This document shows, in pieces, positions 40,883 through 49,329 of a DNA stretch of 64,000 bases (position 1 is its first letter; each line of letters starts with the position of its first letter). A program made the position numbers and the translations under genes. The notes under the pieces are model-generated. The model made no database searches. It was not told where the DNA came from and saw only the letters and a program-made list of their open reading frames with translations. The DNA is taken from contig NZ_MJGO01000039.1 of the NCBI RefSeq assembly GCF_001864895.1, positions 351,854-415,853 on the forward strand. The letters are read 5' to 3'. The stretch comes from Curtobacterium sp. MCBA15_009. Its GTDB lineage: Bacteria; Actinomycetota; Actinomycetes; Actinomycetales; Microbacteriaceae.

Positions 40883-41788
40883 ATGCCGAGACTCCCCGAC
40901 CAGACCGGACGCCGCATCGTCGTCACGGGCGCCAACAGCGGCACCGGCAAGGAGGCCGCACTGCGCCTCGCCGAGGCCGGCGCGAGCGTCGTGCTCGGCG
41001 TCCGCACCGTCGCGAAGGGCGAGACCGCCGCCGCCGAGATCCGTGCGGCGCACCCCACCGCCGACGTCGAGGTGCGCGAGCTCGACCTGGCCGACCTGGC
41101 GAGCGTGCGGACCTTCGCCGAGCGCATCGTCGGCGAGGACCGCCCCGTCGACGTGCTCGTCAACAACGCGGGCGTGATGGCTCCCCCGAAGCGGTTCGAG
41201 ACGGTCGACGGCTTCGAGCTGCAGTTCGGCACGAACTTCCTCGGCCCGTTCGCGCTGACGAACCTGCTGCTGCCCTCGCTCCTGCGTGCCGAGGCACCCC
41301 GGGTCACGACGATGTCGAGCCTGGCCGCGATGGGTGGCCGCATCCGCTTCCGCGACCTGCAGTGGGAGCGCGGCTACAACGGCTGGCGCGCCTACGGGCA
41401 GTCGAAGCTCGCCGACCTGCTCCTCGCGCTGCACCTGCACCGCCTGACGGTCGAGGCCGACGTCCCGCTCGTGAGCACCGCCGCGCACCCCGGCATCACC
41501 CGCACGAACCTCATGACGGCCGGCCGGTCGCTCGGGCGCTCCGGTCCGGCACGCGCGAACCGGCCGATGCCCTTCGCGCAGGACGTCGAGCAGGGCACCG
41601 AGCCGCTGCTCTACGCCGCCGTCGGTCCGAACGCGGTGGGCGGCGCCTACTACGGCCCGTCGGGCGCGTTCGGCATGACCGGTCCGACCACGTCCGCGTC
41701 GATCCCGGGCTCGGCGCGCAGCGCCGACCTGGCGCGCTCGCTCTGGGCGGTCGCCGAGGACCTCACCGGGACGCGTCCGCCGCTTTGA
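40883..41788 (+). CDS. Short-chain dehydrogenase/reductase
   Basis: A 301-residue Rossmann-fold oxidoreductase. The cofactor loop is VVTGANSGTGKEAALRLAEA, NNAGVMAPP and the SSLAAMGG serine precede the catalytic AYGQSKLADLL (YxxxK). Gly/Arg after the first strand suggests NADP(H). It is similar to retinol-dehydrogenase-like SDRs common in actinobacteria. TACGGT ends 7 nt before ATG 40883 (leaderless). Substrate unknown. Confidence 0.9.
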   Translation: MPRLPDQTGRRIVVTGANSGTGKEAALRLAEAGASVVLGVRTVAKGETAAAEIRAAHPTADVEVRELDLADLASVRTFAERIVGEDRPVDVLVNNAGVMAPPKRFETVDGFELQFGTNFLGPFALTNLLLPSLLRAEAPRVTTMSSLAAMGGRIRFRDLQWERGYNGWRAYGQSKLADLLLALHLHRLTVEADVPLVSTAAHPGITRTNLMTAGRSLGRSGPARANRPMPFAQDVEQGTEPLLYAAVGPNAVGGAYYGPSGAFGMTGPTTSASIPGSARSADLARSLWAVAEDLTGTRPPL

Positions 41789-41848
41789 CCCGGGTGGGTG
41801 GCGGCGGTCGGCCGGGAGGCCCGTGCCCCGCCCGCCCCGCCGGTCGCC

Positions 41849-42661
41849 TCAGGCGCGGTGCAGCTCCACCGCCGTGTCCAGCCGGCCGGGTTCGACCAGT
41901 CGTGCGTGCTGCAGGACGGTCCGGTCCGGACCGATCGCCGCGGCGACGACCGAGAGCGTCGTCATGTGACCCTCGGCCTCGTGCACGTCGCGCAGGATCG
42001 CGTCCGGGTGGTCGACCGGCAGCGCTGCCGAGTCGGCGAGCACCCCGAACCAGCCGCTCCACCCGTCGCCGGGGTCGGTGTCGGTGTCGCTGTCGGCGCC
42101 GCCGCGTCCGAGCGCGCGGAGCTCGTCAGCGGGTCCGACCTCGGGTGGCCCCGTCGGGGCGTCGACGGCCCGGAAGGCCTCGAGCCAGCGGCCGATGCGC
42201 GGCGCCCCGGGGTCGTCGGCCTCGCCGTGGGTGACCATGTGCACGCCGGGACCGAGGTCGGTGGTGCGGACCGCGGTGCCGTCCCAGGTCAGGACCGTCG
42301 CACCCTCGGCCGTCGCCCGCACCAGGTTGAAGGCCCGGGTGGTCGGCAGCGTGCCGTCGTGCCCGGGGAGCAGACCGTCCGCGACGGCGTCGACCGGCAC
42401 CACGCCCCGGGTCGTCCACGTCCCGTCGTCGCTCGGGACGGGTTCGGAGCGGTTGAGCACGACCGCGAGACCGGCCCGGTCCGAGGCCGCGAGCCACGCG
42501 CCACCGGCGGAACGGTCGCGGACACCGCGGACGTCCGGGTCGCGGTCGGGCCACCACGCGGCGGGCGGGTCCCACGGGCGCTCCGGTGACTCGTCGCGCA
42601 GGGCGAGCACGGTGACGGGCCACGGGGACCCGGGCTCGACGCGGACGACGACGGTGCACAT
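41849..42661 (-). CDS. NRDE family protein (TANGO2-like, N-terminal nucleophile fold)
   Basis: A 270-residue protein beginning MCTVVVRVEPGSPWPVTVLA, with Cys2 as the conserved nucleophile position. VLALRDESPERPWDPPAAWW is the NRDE motif variant (RDE), followed by GGAWLAASDRAGLAVVLNRS. Function is not firmly established; eukaryotic TANGO2 is linked to lipid and heme handling. Longer upstream starts exist, but Cys2 fixes the start at ATG 42661. It is divergent from coaBC. Confidence 0.83.
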   Translation of the reverse strand: MCTVVVRVEPGSPWPVTVLALRDESPERPWDPPAAWWPDRDPDVRGVRDRSAGGAWLAASDRAGLAVVLNRSEPVPSDDGTWTTRGVVPVDAVADGLLPGHDGTLPTTRAFNLVRATAEGATVLTWDGTAVRTTDLGPGVHMVTHGEADDPGAPRIGRWLEAFRAVDAPTGPPEVGPADELRALGRGGADSDTDTDPGDGWSGWFGVLADSAALPVDHPDAILRDVHEAEGHMTTLSVVAAAIGPDRTVLQHARLVEPGRLDTAVELHRA

Positions 42662-42698
42662 GGCGACGATCCTCGCACGCGCCGGTAGCGTGATCGAC

Positions 42699-43988
42699 GT
42701 GAACGCAGCAGCAGAGCGCGCCCTGACCGTCATCGTGGGGATCACCGGGGGGATCGCCGCCTACAAGGCCGTCGGCGTCGTCCGCGACCTCGTGAAGCGC
42801 GGCCACGAGGTGCACGTCGTCCCGACCGAGGGCGCCCTCCGCTTCGTCGGGCTGCCGACGCTCGAGGCCCTGAGCCGGAACCCCGTCACCACGAGCGTCT
42901 GGGACGACGTCGCCGAGGTCCGCCACGTGGCCCTCGGCCGTCGTGCGGACCTCGTCGTGGTGGCGCCCGCCACCGCCGACTCCCTGGCGCGGATGGCCGC
43001 CGGCCTGGCGAACGACCTGCTCGGCACGACCCTGCTCGCCACCGACGCCCCGGTCGTCGTCGCACCCGCGATGCACCCGCAGATGTGGGAGCACCCGGCG
43101 ACCCGTGCGAACGTCGCCACGCTCCGCGCGCGCGGCGTCCACCTCGTCGGTCCCGTGGTGGGTGCGCTGACCGGCGACGACGCCGGCATCGGGCGGATGG
43201 CGGAGCCCGAGGACATCGTCACCGCCGCGCTCGCGGTGCTGGACGAGCCGACCACGCCGGGTCGGCGCACCGGCGACGACCGGCTCCCGACGTCCGGCGG
43301 TGCCCGCGGCGAGCAGGGCGACCTGGACGGCGTCCGCGTCGTCGTCAGTGCCGGCGGGACGCGCGAGCCCTTCGACCCGGTCCGCTTCGTCGGCAACCGC
43401 TCGAGCGGACGGCAGGGCCTGGCGATCGCGGCGGCGGCCGCGGCCCGCGGCGCAGAGGTCATGCTCGTGTCGGCGAACATCGAGGCGGGGCTCCTGCAGG
43501 GGCTCGACGCGACCGTCGTGCCGGTCGGGTCCGCGCTCGAACTCGCCGACGCCGTGCACACCGCCGCCGCCGAGGCCGACGTCGTGGTGATGACCGCGGC
43601 GGTGGCCGACTACCGACCGGCCGAGGTGCTCGAGGAGAAGCTCAAGAAGGACGCCCAGGGCGAGCGGATGTCGCTCGAGCTCGTGCGGAACCCCGACGTC
43701 CTCGCCGACCTCGTCGCCGCGCGGCGCGCCGGACAGGTCGTCGTCGGCTTCGCCGCCGAGACCGAACCGGACCGTGCCGCGCGCATCGAGCTCGGTCGCG
43801 CCAAGATCGCCCGCAAGCCAGCCGACCTGCTCGTCGTGAACCACGTCGGCTGGTCGGCCGGCTTCGAACGCGAGGAGAACGCGATCGAGGTGCTCGTGCC
43901 CGGCGGCGAGGTCGTCCGCGAGACCGCGGGCACGAAGGCCGAGGTCGCGACGGCGGTCCTGGACCTCGTCGCGACGGCGCTCGTCTGA
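42699..43988 (+). CDS. coaBC: Bifunctional phosphopantothenoylcysteine decarboxylase/phosphopantothenate-cysteine ligase
   Basis: A 429-residue coenzyme A biosynthesis enzyme. The N-terminal CoaC flavoprotein domain has VGITGGIAAYKAVGVVRDLV and VVAPAMHPQMWEHPATRAN, where the family PXMNXXMW motif carries His in place of Asn. The C-terminal CoaB domain has VVVSAGGTREPFDPVRFVGN, RSSGRQG, MTAAVADYRP, EKLKK and VGFAAET. A variable linker (about 170-205) separates the domains. GTG 42699 is favoured by TAGCGT ending 7 nt upstream (leaderless). Confidence 0.93.
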   Translation: MNAAAERALTVIVGITGGIAAYKAVGVVRDLVKRGHEVHVVPTEGALRFVGLPTLEALSRNPVTTSVWDDVAEVRHVALGRRADLVVVAPATADSLARMAAGLANDLLGTTLLATDAPVVVAPAMHPQMWEHPATRANVATLRARGVHLVGPVVGALTGDDAGIGRMAEPEDIVTAALAVLDEPTTPGRRTGDDRLPTSGGARGEQGDLDGVRVVVSAGGTREPFDPVRFVGNRSSGRQGLAIAAAAAARGAEVMLVSANIEAGLLQGLDATVVPVGSALELADAVHTAAAEADVVVMTAAVADYRPAEVLEEKLKKDAQGERMSLELVRNPDVLADLVAARRAGQVVVGFAAETEPDRAARIELGRAKIARKPADLLVVNHVGWSAGFEREENAIEVLVPGGEVVRETAGTKAEVATAVLDLVATALV

Positions 43989-44028
43989 CCTCCGGGCGCT
44001 CCCGAGGCGCGACGGGCACGATGGGGAC

Positions 44029-44427
44029 ATGCGACGACGCGATCGGATCCGACGTGCCACCCGGACCGCCACCGTGCTCGCGGTGCTGCTCGGCGGCGCC
44101 GGGGCCACCCACTTCCTGCGGCCGCGCGGCTACGACCGGATCGTGCCGGACGCACTCCCGCCGCGCCTGACGACCGTGGCGTCCGGAGTCGCGGAGCTCG
44201 GCATCGCGGCGGGGCTCGCGTTCCCGGCCACCCGACGGGCGTCGGGGTGGGCGGCCGCGGCGCTGTTCGCCGCGGTGTTCCCCGCGAACGTCAAGATGGC
44301 GGCCGACGTGCTCGACCACCCCCGGTCGAGCCGGACGATGCGGATCGTCTCGGTGCTCCGTCTCCCCCTGCAGGCACCCCTCGTGCTCTGGGCCGTGCGC
44401 GTGGGCCGACACGCGCCGAAGCGGTGA
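44029..44427 (+). CDS. DoxX-like membrane protein
   Basis: A 132-residue protein with four hydrophobic helices. HFLRPRGYDRIVPDALPPRL after helix 1 and SGVAELGIAAGLAFPATRRA in helix 2 match the DoxX/DUF4267-like group, followed by VFPANVKMAADVLD. Many members are linked to respiration or redox stress, but function is unclear. GTGA overlap couples it to the next gene. Confidence 0.8.
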   Translation: MRRRDRIRRATRTATVLAVLLGGAGATHFLRPRGYDRIVPDALPPRLTTVASGVAELGIAAGLAFPATRRASGWAAAALFAAVFPANVKMAADVLDHPRSSRTMRIVSVLRLPLQAPLVLWAVRVGRHAPKR

Positions 44428-45215
44428 CCGACCGGGCGCGCGAGCGCGCCGCCGGGCCGCTGCTGCACCGCCCGGTCACCGTGCACGCCTGGCAGGACAT
44501 CGTCTTCGCGCACTGGCGCGGCGACCCCGGGGCGCTCGCACGACTCGTCCCCCGCGGCACCCGGCCCGACGTCGTGGACGGCAGCGCCTGGGTGGGGCTC
44601 TCGGCCTACGTGTTCGACGAGACACGCGTGCCGCCGTTCCCGTCGGCGGGCCGGCTCGGCCGGATGACCGAGGTGACGCTCGAGGTGCTGACGGTCGACG
44701 ACCAGGGACGGCACGGTGTGACCTACCGGACCGTCGACACGGCGAACGTCCCGGCGATCGTCGCCGCGCACGCGCTCCTCGGCGTGCCGTACACCTTCGC
44801 ACGCGCCGGGTCGCGACGGCGCGGGGACACCGTCGCACACCGCTCCGTCCGGCACAGCGGTCGCGTCCGGTCCCCACTGCGGTGGGCACGCTCGCTGCGC
44901 CGGGACCGACCCACGGGGGTCCCCCGACACCGAGGGGCCGCCTCGGTGCGGGTGCAGGCCGGGGACGTCGTCGACACGCCCCTCGCCGCCGAGCTCACGA
45001 CCCGCGCCGGCATCCACGCCCGCTACCTGACGCAGACCCTCTTCTGGCAACGCCAGCACGCGCCGCTCACCGTCCGGTCCGCACGGCTCGACCAGCTCGA
45101 GGGCGACCTGCCCGCGGCGGTCGGCCTGCCCGGGCTGTTCGACCGCGAACCGGACTCGCTGCTCGTGGTCGACGGCACGACCGTCCGGTACGGCTGGGGC
45201 GGGGTGGTCCGGTGA
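44424..45215 (+). CDS. DUF2071 (YqjF-like) family protein
   Basis: A 263-residue cytosolic protein. It begins with the family pattern ...MHRP-type segment (LLHRPVTVHAWQDIVFAHWR), then ALARLVPRGTRPDVVDGSAW and LSAYVFDETRVPPFPSAG, and a late beta-strand region with YLTQTLFWQRQHAP. Function unknown. It is the middle gene of a three-gene coupled set (GTGA overlaps on both sides) with the DoxX-like and DUF1810 genes. Confidence 0.8.
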   Translation: MTDRARERAAGPLLHRPVTVHAWQDIVFAHWRGDPGALARLVPRGTRPDVVDGSAWVGLSAYVFDETRVPPFPSAGRLGRMTEVTLEVLTVDDQGRHGVTYRTVDTANVPAIVAAHALLGVPYTFARAGSRRRGDTVAHRSVRHSGRVRSPLRWARSLRRDRPTGVPRHRGAASVRVQAGDVVDTPLAAELTTRAGIHARYLTQTLFWQRQHAPLTVRSARLDQLEGDLPAAVGLPGLFDREPDSLLVVDGTTVRYGWGGVVR

Positions 45216-45658
45216 CCGGGCGACGTGCGGACGACGACCCGTTCGACCTCGACCGCTTCGTCCGGGCGCAGGACGGGGTGCACGGGTCGGCGGTGGACGA
45301 GCTGCGGCGCGGTCGGAAGACCTCGCACTGGATGTGGTTCGTGTTCCCGCAGCTCGCGGGGCTCGGCCGGAGCGCGACCGCTCTGCGGTACGGGATCTCC
45401 GGGCCCGACGAGGCGCGGGCGTACCTCGCCCACCCCGTGCTCGGCGTCCGGCTGTGCGAGGCCGCCGGGGTCGCGGCCGCGGCACCCGCGCGGACCGTCG
45501 AGGAACTGCTCGGCGCGACCGACGCGCTGAAGCTCCGGTCGTCGGCCACGCTGTTCGCCCGGGTCGCCGACGAGCCGTCGCCGTTCCGAGCGGTGCTCGA
45601 CCGCTGGTACGACGGCGACGAGGACCCGGCCACCCTCCGGCTGCTCGGGGACCGCTGA
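45212..45658 (+). CDS. DUF1810 family protein
   Basis: A 148-residue soluble protein. DPFDLDRFVRAQDGVHGSAV, ELRRGRKTSHWMWFVFPQLA and GLGRSATALRYGISGPDEAR are the conserved DUF1810 segments. Role unknown. It starts at GTG 45212 overlapping the DUF2071 stop. Confidence 0.87.
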   Translation: MTGRRADDDPFDLDRFVRAQDGVHGSAVDELRRGRKTSHWMWFVFPQLAGLGRSATALRYGISGPDEARAYLAHPVLGVRLCEAAGVAAAAPARTVEELLGATDALKLRSSATLFARVADEPSPFRAVLDRWYDGDEDPATLRLLGDR

Positions 45659-45698
45659 CACCACCCCGCGGCACCGGAGTGCCGAGCGCAACACCGGT

Positions 45699-45713
45699 CG
45701 TATATCAGGTACG
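45699..45713. promoter_or_regulatory. TATATC -10 box with CGTA/TACG repeat upstream of gntR
   Basis: TATATC (45701-45706) is a likely -10. It lies inside a CGTA-N7-TACG inverted repeat (45699-45713). A GntR-type autoregulatory site here is possible. The gntR start with its own ribosome site is 79 bp further on. Confidence 0.4.
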
Positions 45714-45791
45714 GTGATGCCGGACGGCGCAGTGCTGCGCCATCCGATCCCGAACCGACGCCCCCGGCGCCACGACCACGAAGGAACCCGC

Positions 45792-46442
45792 ATGCCGGTC
45801 CCCAGCAGCGCCCCGACCGAACACCAGCTGCTCCGCGACACCGTCCGCCACAAGATCCACGACGCGATCATGGACGGCACGCTGGTCCCCGGCGAGCGGC
45901 TCAACGACGACGAGCTCATCGCCTGGCTCGGCGTCTCCCGCACGCCCATCCGCGAGGCCCTCAGCCAGCTCGCCCGCGCCGGCCTGATCGAGATGGCGCC
46001 GAACCGCTACACGCGTGTCACGACCCCGAAGCCCGACGAGGTCGTCGAGGCCATCCAGACCCTCGGCGTGCTGTTCGGCGGCGTCGTCCGCCTGGCCGTG
46101 CCGCGCCTGGGCGCCGGCGCGCGGAAGAAGATCCTCGCGCAGCTCGACAAGACCGTCGCCGACTTCCGGGCGCACGACGTCGGTGCCGTCAACCACGACG
46201 CCCTCGACGTGTTCGCGCTGTACGTCGCCGAGTGCGGCAACGCGAACCTGCAGCGGGTCTGCCGCGACACCATGGACGGCCTGGCCTTCCGCCTGCGGCT
46301 GCCGAACCTCGACGAGCTCGTCGACTGGGACCAGATGACCGAGGACTTCCTGCGCCTGCGAGCCGCCACCGAGTCCGGGGACAACGTCGCCGCCGAGATG
46401 GCGACCGAGGCGATCCACCTGCTCCCCGGCGAGAAGCGCTGA
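45792..46442 (+). CDS. GntR family transcriptional regulator (FadR/FCD-like)
   Basis: A 216-residue regulator. The N-terminal winged helix (about 10-75) has HKIHDAIMDGTLVPGERLND and ELIAWLGVSRTPIREALSQL. The C-terminal helical ligand domain (about 85-205) is of FadR type but lacks an obvious set of metal-binding His. GAAGGA precedes ATG 45792; a GTG/ATG at 45714-45717 could extend the protein by 26 residues. No adjacent metabolic gene reveals the effector. Confidence 0.88.
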   Translation: MPVPSSAPTEHQLLRDTVRHKIHDAIMDGTLVPGERLNDDELIAWLGVSRTPIREALSQLARAGLIEMAPNRYTRVTTPKPDEVVEAIQTLGVLFGGVVRLAVPRLGAGARKKILAQLDKTVADFRAHDVGAVNHDALDVFALYVAECGNANLQRVCRDTMDGLAFRLRLPNLDELVDWDQMTEDFLRLRAATESGDNVAAEMATEAIHLLPGEKR

Positions 46443-46447
46443 GTCTG

Positions 46448-46465
46448 CCTGTACCCTCGTACAGG
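46448..46465. promoter_or_regulatory. CCTGTAC-CCTC-GTACAGG palindrome
   Basis: A perfect 7-bp inverted repeat with a 4-nt centre lies 6 bp after the gntR stop. It could be an operator or the first half of a double terminator with the hairpin at 46470. Confidence 0.5.
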
Positions 46466-46469
46466 AACC

Positions 46470-46495
46470 GCCCGTCCTGCCGTCGCAGGACGGGC
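46470..46495. terminator. 11-bp GCCCGTCCTGC hairpin after gntR
   Basis: GCCCGTCCTGC and GCAGGACGGGC pair perfectly around a CGTC tetraloop. It follows the gntR stop by 28 bp and is a convincing intrinsic-type stem, without a clear U-tract. Confidence 0.65.
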
Positions 46496-46618
46496 AGCGG
46501 GCGCACCACGGGCCTCCCGGTCGACACGTCCGGACCGTCGCGCAGCCGCTCACAGAGTCCGGGTCCGGCCAGCCGGTAGCATCGGCCGGACCACCCGATC
46601 GCCCACCCGGAGCACCAC

Positions 46619-47074
46619 ATGAGTCCCCGATCGACGGACCGAACCGCAGTCGCCGCACGTCTGGCCCAGGCGGTCGGCAAGATCAACCGGCGAGCCCGGT
46701 CCGACTCGGCCTCGCTCGGCTACGGACTCGTGTCCGCCCTGGCGACGATCCAGAGCGACGGACCCCTGCGCCCCGGCGACCTGTCGCGGATCGAGGTGGT
46801 CACGAAGCCGACGATGACGCGCATCCTGACCGAGCTCGAACAGCGCGGGTTCATCGAGCGCGAGGCCGATCCCACGGACGGCCGCGCCTTCATGGTGACC
46901 GCGACCCCCGAGGGCATCGCGGCGGTCGAACGCGCACGCTCCGACCGCACCGGGATCGTCGCGGAGCTCATCGCGGAGCTCGACGAATCGGACGTCTCGG
47001 CCATCGCCGGAGCGCTCGACGCTCTCGAGCGGGTCGCGCAGGGCGACGGCGTCCAGGAACCTCACACGTCCTGA
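46619..47074 (+). CDS. MarR family transcriptional regulator
   Basis: A 151-residue regulator. Helix-turn-helix in DLSRIEVVTKPTMTRILTEL, then the wing EQRGFIEREADPTDGRAFMV. TAGCAT about 40 bp upstream is a likely -10. The neighbours do not suggest a target; the inducer is unknown. Confidence 0.88.
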   Translation: MSPRSTDRTAVAARLAQAVGKINRRARSDSASLGYGLVSALATIQSDGPLRPGDLSRIEVVTKPTMTRILTELEQRGFIEREADPTDGRAFMVTATPEGIAAVERARSDRTGIVAELIAELDESDVSAIAGALDALERVAQGDGVQEPHTS

Positions 47075-47085
47075 CTGCTGATCGG

Positions 47086-47106
47086 CCGTTACCGAACCGT
47101 TACCGA
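47086..47106. promoter_or_regulatory. Direct repeat CCGTTACCGA x2 (MtrA-like box)
   Basis: CCGTTACCGA occurs at 47086-47095 and 47097-47106, one helical turn apart. Read on the other strand it is GGTAACGG repeated with an 11-bp period, similar to the GTAAC direct repeats bound by MtrA upstream of cell-wall hydrolase genes. The next gene encodes a secreted wall hydrolase-like protein. Motif assignment is from memory. Confidence 0.45.
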
Positions 47107-47353
47107 CGGGTGGACGGACGGTTCTGCCAGCGACCCTGGACGCGCTGTCCAGCCCGACGCGTCATGGTGTCGGCTCCGCCCACCGGCTGCCTCCCCCACG
47201 GCCGCCCGGGCGGACGGACGGGCCCCACACCACCGTCCGGTCCTCCCCGGCTGGCGGACCTCCCCACGACGACCGTGCCGAGCGCGGCGTCGACGTGTGC
47301 CCCCGCAGGGCGCGCGAGGAGTCCGCCGACGAGCCGCCCGACCACCGGAACCG

Positions 47354-48235
47354 ATGTCAGGACACACCCCCGAACCCACCCCGACCACCGCCTCGACTCG
47401 ACGCGAGGCGCTGAACACCCCCGCCCGACGGGCTCGCCGGGCACTCCGCCACCGTGCGACCCTCGTCGCCGGTGGTGCCGCGGTCCTCGCGATCGCCGGC
47501 GGCGCCCTCACCGTGGGCACACAGCCCGCGATCGGCGAGGCGCTCGGACTGCCGAGCGGCTCCGCCAGCGCCTCGGCCGCGGCGACGCCCCGACCCGCCC
47601 TGAGCGGCACCGCCCTCGACCGTGCGCAGGCCGCCGCGACGATCTCCACCGCGCGGACCGTCATGCGGACCGCGAACGACAAGACGGACACGAGCGCGCT
47701 CGCCCGCCGCGTCGACGCCCTGAGCGACTACCGGCAGCTGTCCGGCGCCGCGCTGACGACCCGGATCTCGTCGACCGTCGCCTCCACCGCCCACGTCGAG
47801 CAGGCGAGCGCGACGCAGGACCGACGGGACGTCGACGCGAAGGCCGCCGCGGCGGCGAAGGCCACCGCCCGTGCGCGTGCCGCCGCCGAGGCCGCCGAGC
47901 GGGCACGCGCCCTGGCCGCCGGCAACACGGTCGCGGGTGCGAAGGCGACCGCGACCTCGCTCGCGTCGTCCGGGTACGGCTGGGGCGCGGACCAGTTCCA
48001 GTGCCTCGACAACCTGTGGACCAAGGAGTCCGGCTGGGACTACCGGGCCGTCAACCCGAACGGCGGCGCGACCGGCATCCCGCAGGCGCTCCCCGGCTCG
48101 AAGATGGCGACGATCGCTCCGGACTGGCAGACGAACGCGACCACCCAGATCACCTGGGGGCTGCGCTACATCAGCGAGGCGTACGGCACGCCGTGCGCCG
48201 CGTGGGCGCACTCGCAGGCGAGCAACTTCTACTGA
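47354..48235 (+). CDS. Secreted transglycosylase/lysozyme-fold protein
   Basis: A 293-residue protein. A basic N-terminus is followed by a membrane or signal helix (about 34-58, LVAGGAAVLAIAGGALTVGT). An Ala-rich helical, probably coiled-coil region (about 90-200) precedes a C-terminal lytic-transglycosylase-like domain (about 210-293) with QCLDNLWTKESGWDYRAVNP (catalytic Glu in KESGW) and TGIPQALPGSKMA. It resembles Microbacteriaceae aggregation-promoting/transglycosylase proteins and likely cleaves peptidoglycan. ATG 47354 is chosen over a longer frame from 47297. The 279-bp upstream gap holds the MtrA-like repeat. Confidence 0.83.
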   Translation: MSGHTPEPTPTTASTRREALNTPARRARRALRHRATLVAGGAAVLAIAGGALTVGTQPAIGEALGLPSGSASASAAATPRPALSGTALDRAQAAATISTARTVMRTANDKTDTSALARRVDALSDYRQLSGAALTTRISSTVASTAHVEQASATQDRRDVDAKAAAAAKATARARAAAEAAERARALAAGNTVAGAKATATSLASSGYGWGADQFQCLDNLWTKESGWDYRAVNPNGGATGIPQALPGSKMATIAPDWQTNATTQITWGLRYISEAYGTPCAAWAHSQASNFY

Positions 48236-48246
48236 GCCGACCCCGG

Positions 48247-48295
48247 GGTGCGCGGTGACCGCGTGCCGGACCGACGCCGCGGCGCACCGCGCACC
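48247..48295. terminator. GGTGCGCGGT/ACCGCGCACC hairpin
   Basis: A perfect 10-bp stem begins 11 bp after the transglycosylase stop, with a 29-nt structured loop. It separates this gene from the convergent Asp23 operon. Confidence 0.55.
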
Positions 48296-48325
48296 ACGGG
48301 CCTCCCGGCCGCCAGCCCGCCGGGG

Positions 48326-48634
48326 TCACCCCACCCGCGCGACGCGCACGTCGACGCGGGACAGCGGCAGCCCGTGCTCGGCGGCCGCGTCGAGGACGAC
48401 GTCGTGGACGTCGCACGCGACGTCGGGTGCCGGCCGGACGCCGTCGGTCCCGATGACGACCCGGAGGACGTCGCCGTCGACGACGACGCGGGCGGGCGCA
48501 CTGCTCGTCGACAGCCCGCGGACGGCCTGGACGGCGCTCGCGACCGTGGGTCGGGCGCGGTAGAGCTCGGCGACGCCGGGGACACCGGTGATCGCGCGTT
48601 CGAGGGCGGCGAGGACGTCGTCGGTGGTGCTCAT
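48326..48634 (-). CDS. Asp23/Gls24-like short protein
   Basis: A 102-residue protein. The strand-helix pattern SAPARVVVDGDVLRVVIGTD and LSRVDVRVARVG resembles one half of the Asp23/Gls24 envelope-stress fold. ATG 48634 overlaps the previous stop by 4 nt. It is last in the sigma-Asp23-Asp23 operon. Role unknown. Confidence 0.65.
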   Translation of the reverse strand: MSTTDDVLAALERAITGVPGVAELYRARPTVASAVQAVRGLSTSSAPARVVVDGDVLRVVIGTDGVRPAPDVACDVHDVVLDAAAEHGLPLSRVDVRVARVG

Positions 48635-49329
48635 CGGGTCCCCTCCGTGTCGGTGGTGTCGGTGTCGTCGGTGGTGCCGGCCGCGGCGGCGGTCTCCGGC
48701 CCGGCCGCGGTGGGCGTTTCCGGCTCGGCCGCGGTGGGCGTCTCCGGCAGCAGGTCGCGGACCACGACGTCGACGCCCTCGACGACCAGGTCGGTCTGCT
48801 CGGACACGGCCCGGGCGACCGCGCCGCGGACGAGGTCGGCGGTCGACGGGATCGCCGCGCCGGGCACGATCGCGAGTTCGACGACGACCCGCACCGGCGA
48901 CCCGAGCACCGTCACGTCGCCGTCCAGGTGGCAGCGGGCGATGAGCACACCGGGGACGCCGTCGCCGGTGCGACGGATGAGCGACCGGATCGCGCCCTCG
49001 GTCATCACCGGCTGCTCGGACGCCGACCGGGGGCGGAGCGGCACGTCGCGGCCGGAGCGGCTCTCGATCGAGATGTTCGCGAGCACGTTGCCGATCCACG
49101 ACTCGTCGGCCGGGGCCTCGACGAGTGCCGCGGCCTCGAGCGAACCGTGCGACGCCTGCCGGACCCGCAGGATCGCCGCGAGGGCGTTCTGACAGGCCGC
49201 GGAGTCGTCGATGCTCGGGTCGGCCGGGCGCATGCCGGCGTCCAGGTAGTCGGCGAGCTCGTCGATCGTGTGACCGTCGAGGTCGTCGGGCTCGAGCGCG
49301 TCGAGCCGGGTTCCGTCGGGGGCGGTCAT
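48631..49329 (-). CDS. Asp23/Gls24 family envelope stress response protein
   Basis: A 232-residue protein. The N-terminal helical segment (GHTIDELADYLDAGMRPADP, then AACQNALAAILRVRQ) is characteristic of actinobacterial Asp23 proteins encoded beside ECF sigma factors. The Asp23 domain (about 105-195) contains GVPGVLIARCHLDGDVTVLG and SEQTDLVVEGVDVVVRDLL. The C-terminal 35 residues are Thr/Glu/Ala repeats (PETPTAAEPETPTAAGPET). GGAGG precedes ATG 49329, which overlaps the sigma stop. It may act with or on the sigma factor. Confidence 0.75.
   Translation of the reverse strand: MTAPDGTRLDALEPDDLDGHTIDELADYLDAGMRPADPSIDDSAACQNALAAILRVRQASHGSLEAAALVEAPADESWIGNVLANISIESRSGRDVPLRPRSASEQPVMTEGAIRSLIRRTGDGVPGVLIARCHLDGDVTVLGSPVRVVVELAIVPGAAIPSTADLVRGAVARAVSEQTDLVVEGVDVVVRDLLPETPTAAEPETPTAAGPETAAAAGTTDDTDTTDTEGTR

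Noticed and set aside
47075-47353. c-di-AMP (ydaO) riboswitch upstream of the transglycosylase
   Set aside because: Expected conserved core segments are absent; a direct repeat explains the only clear signal.
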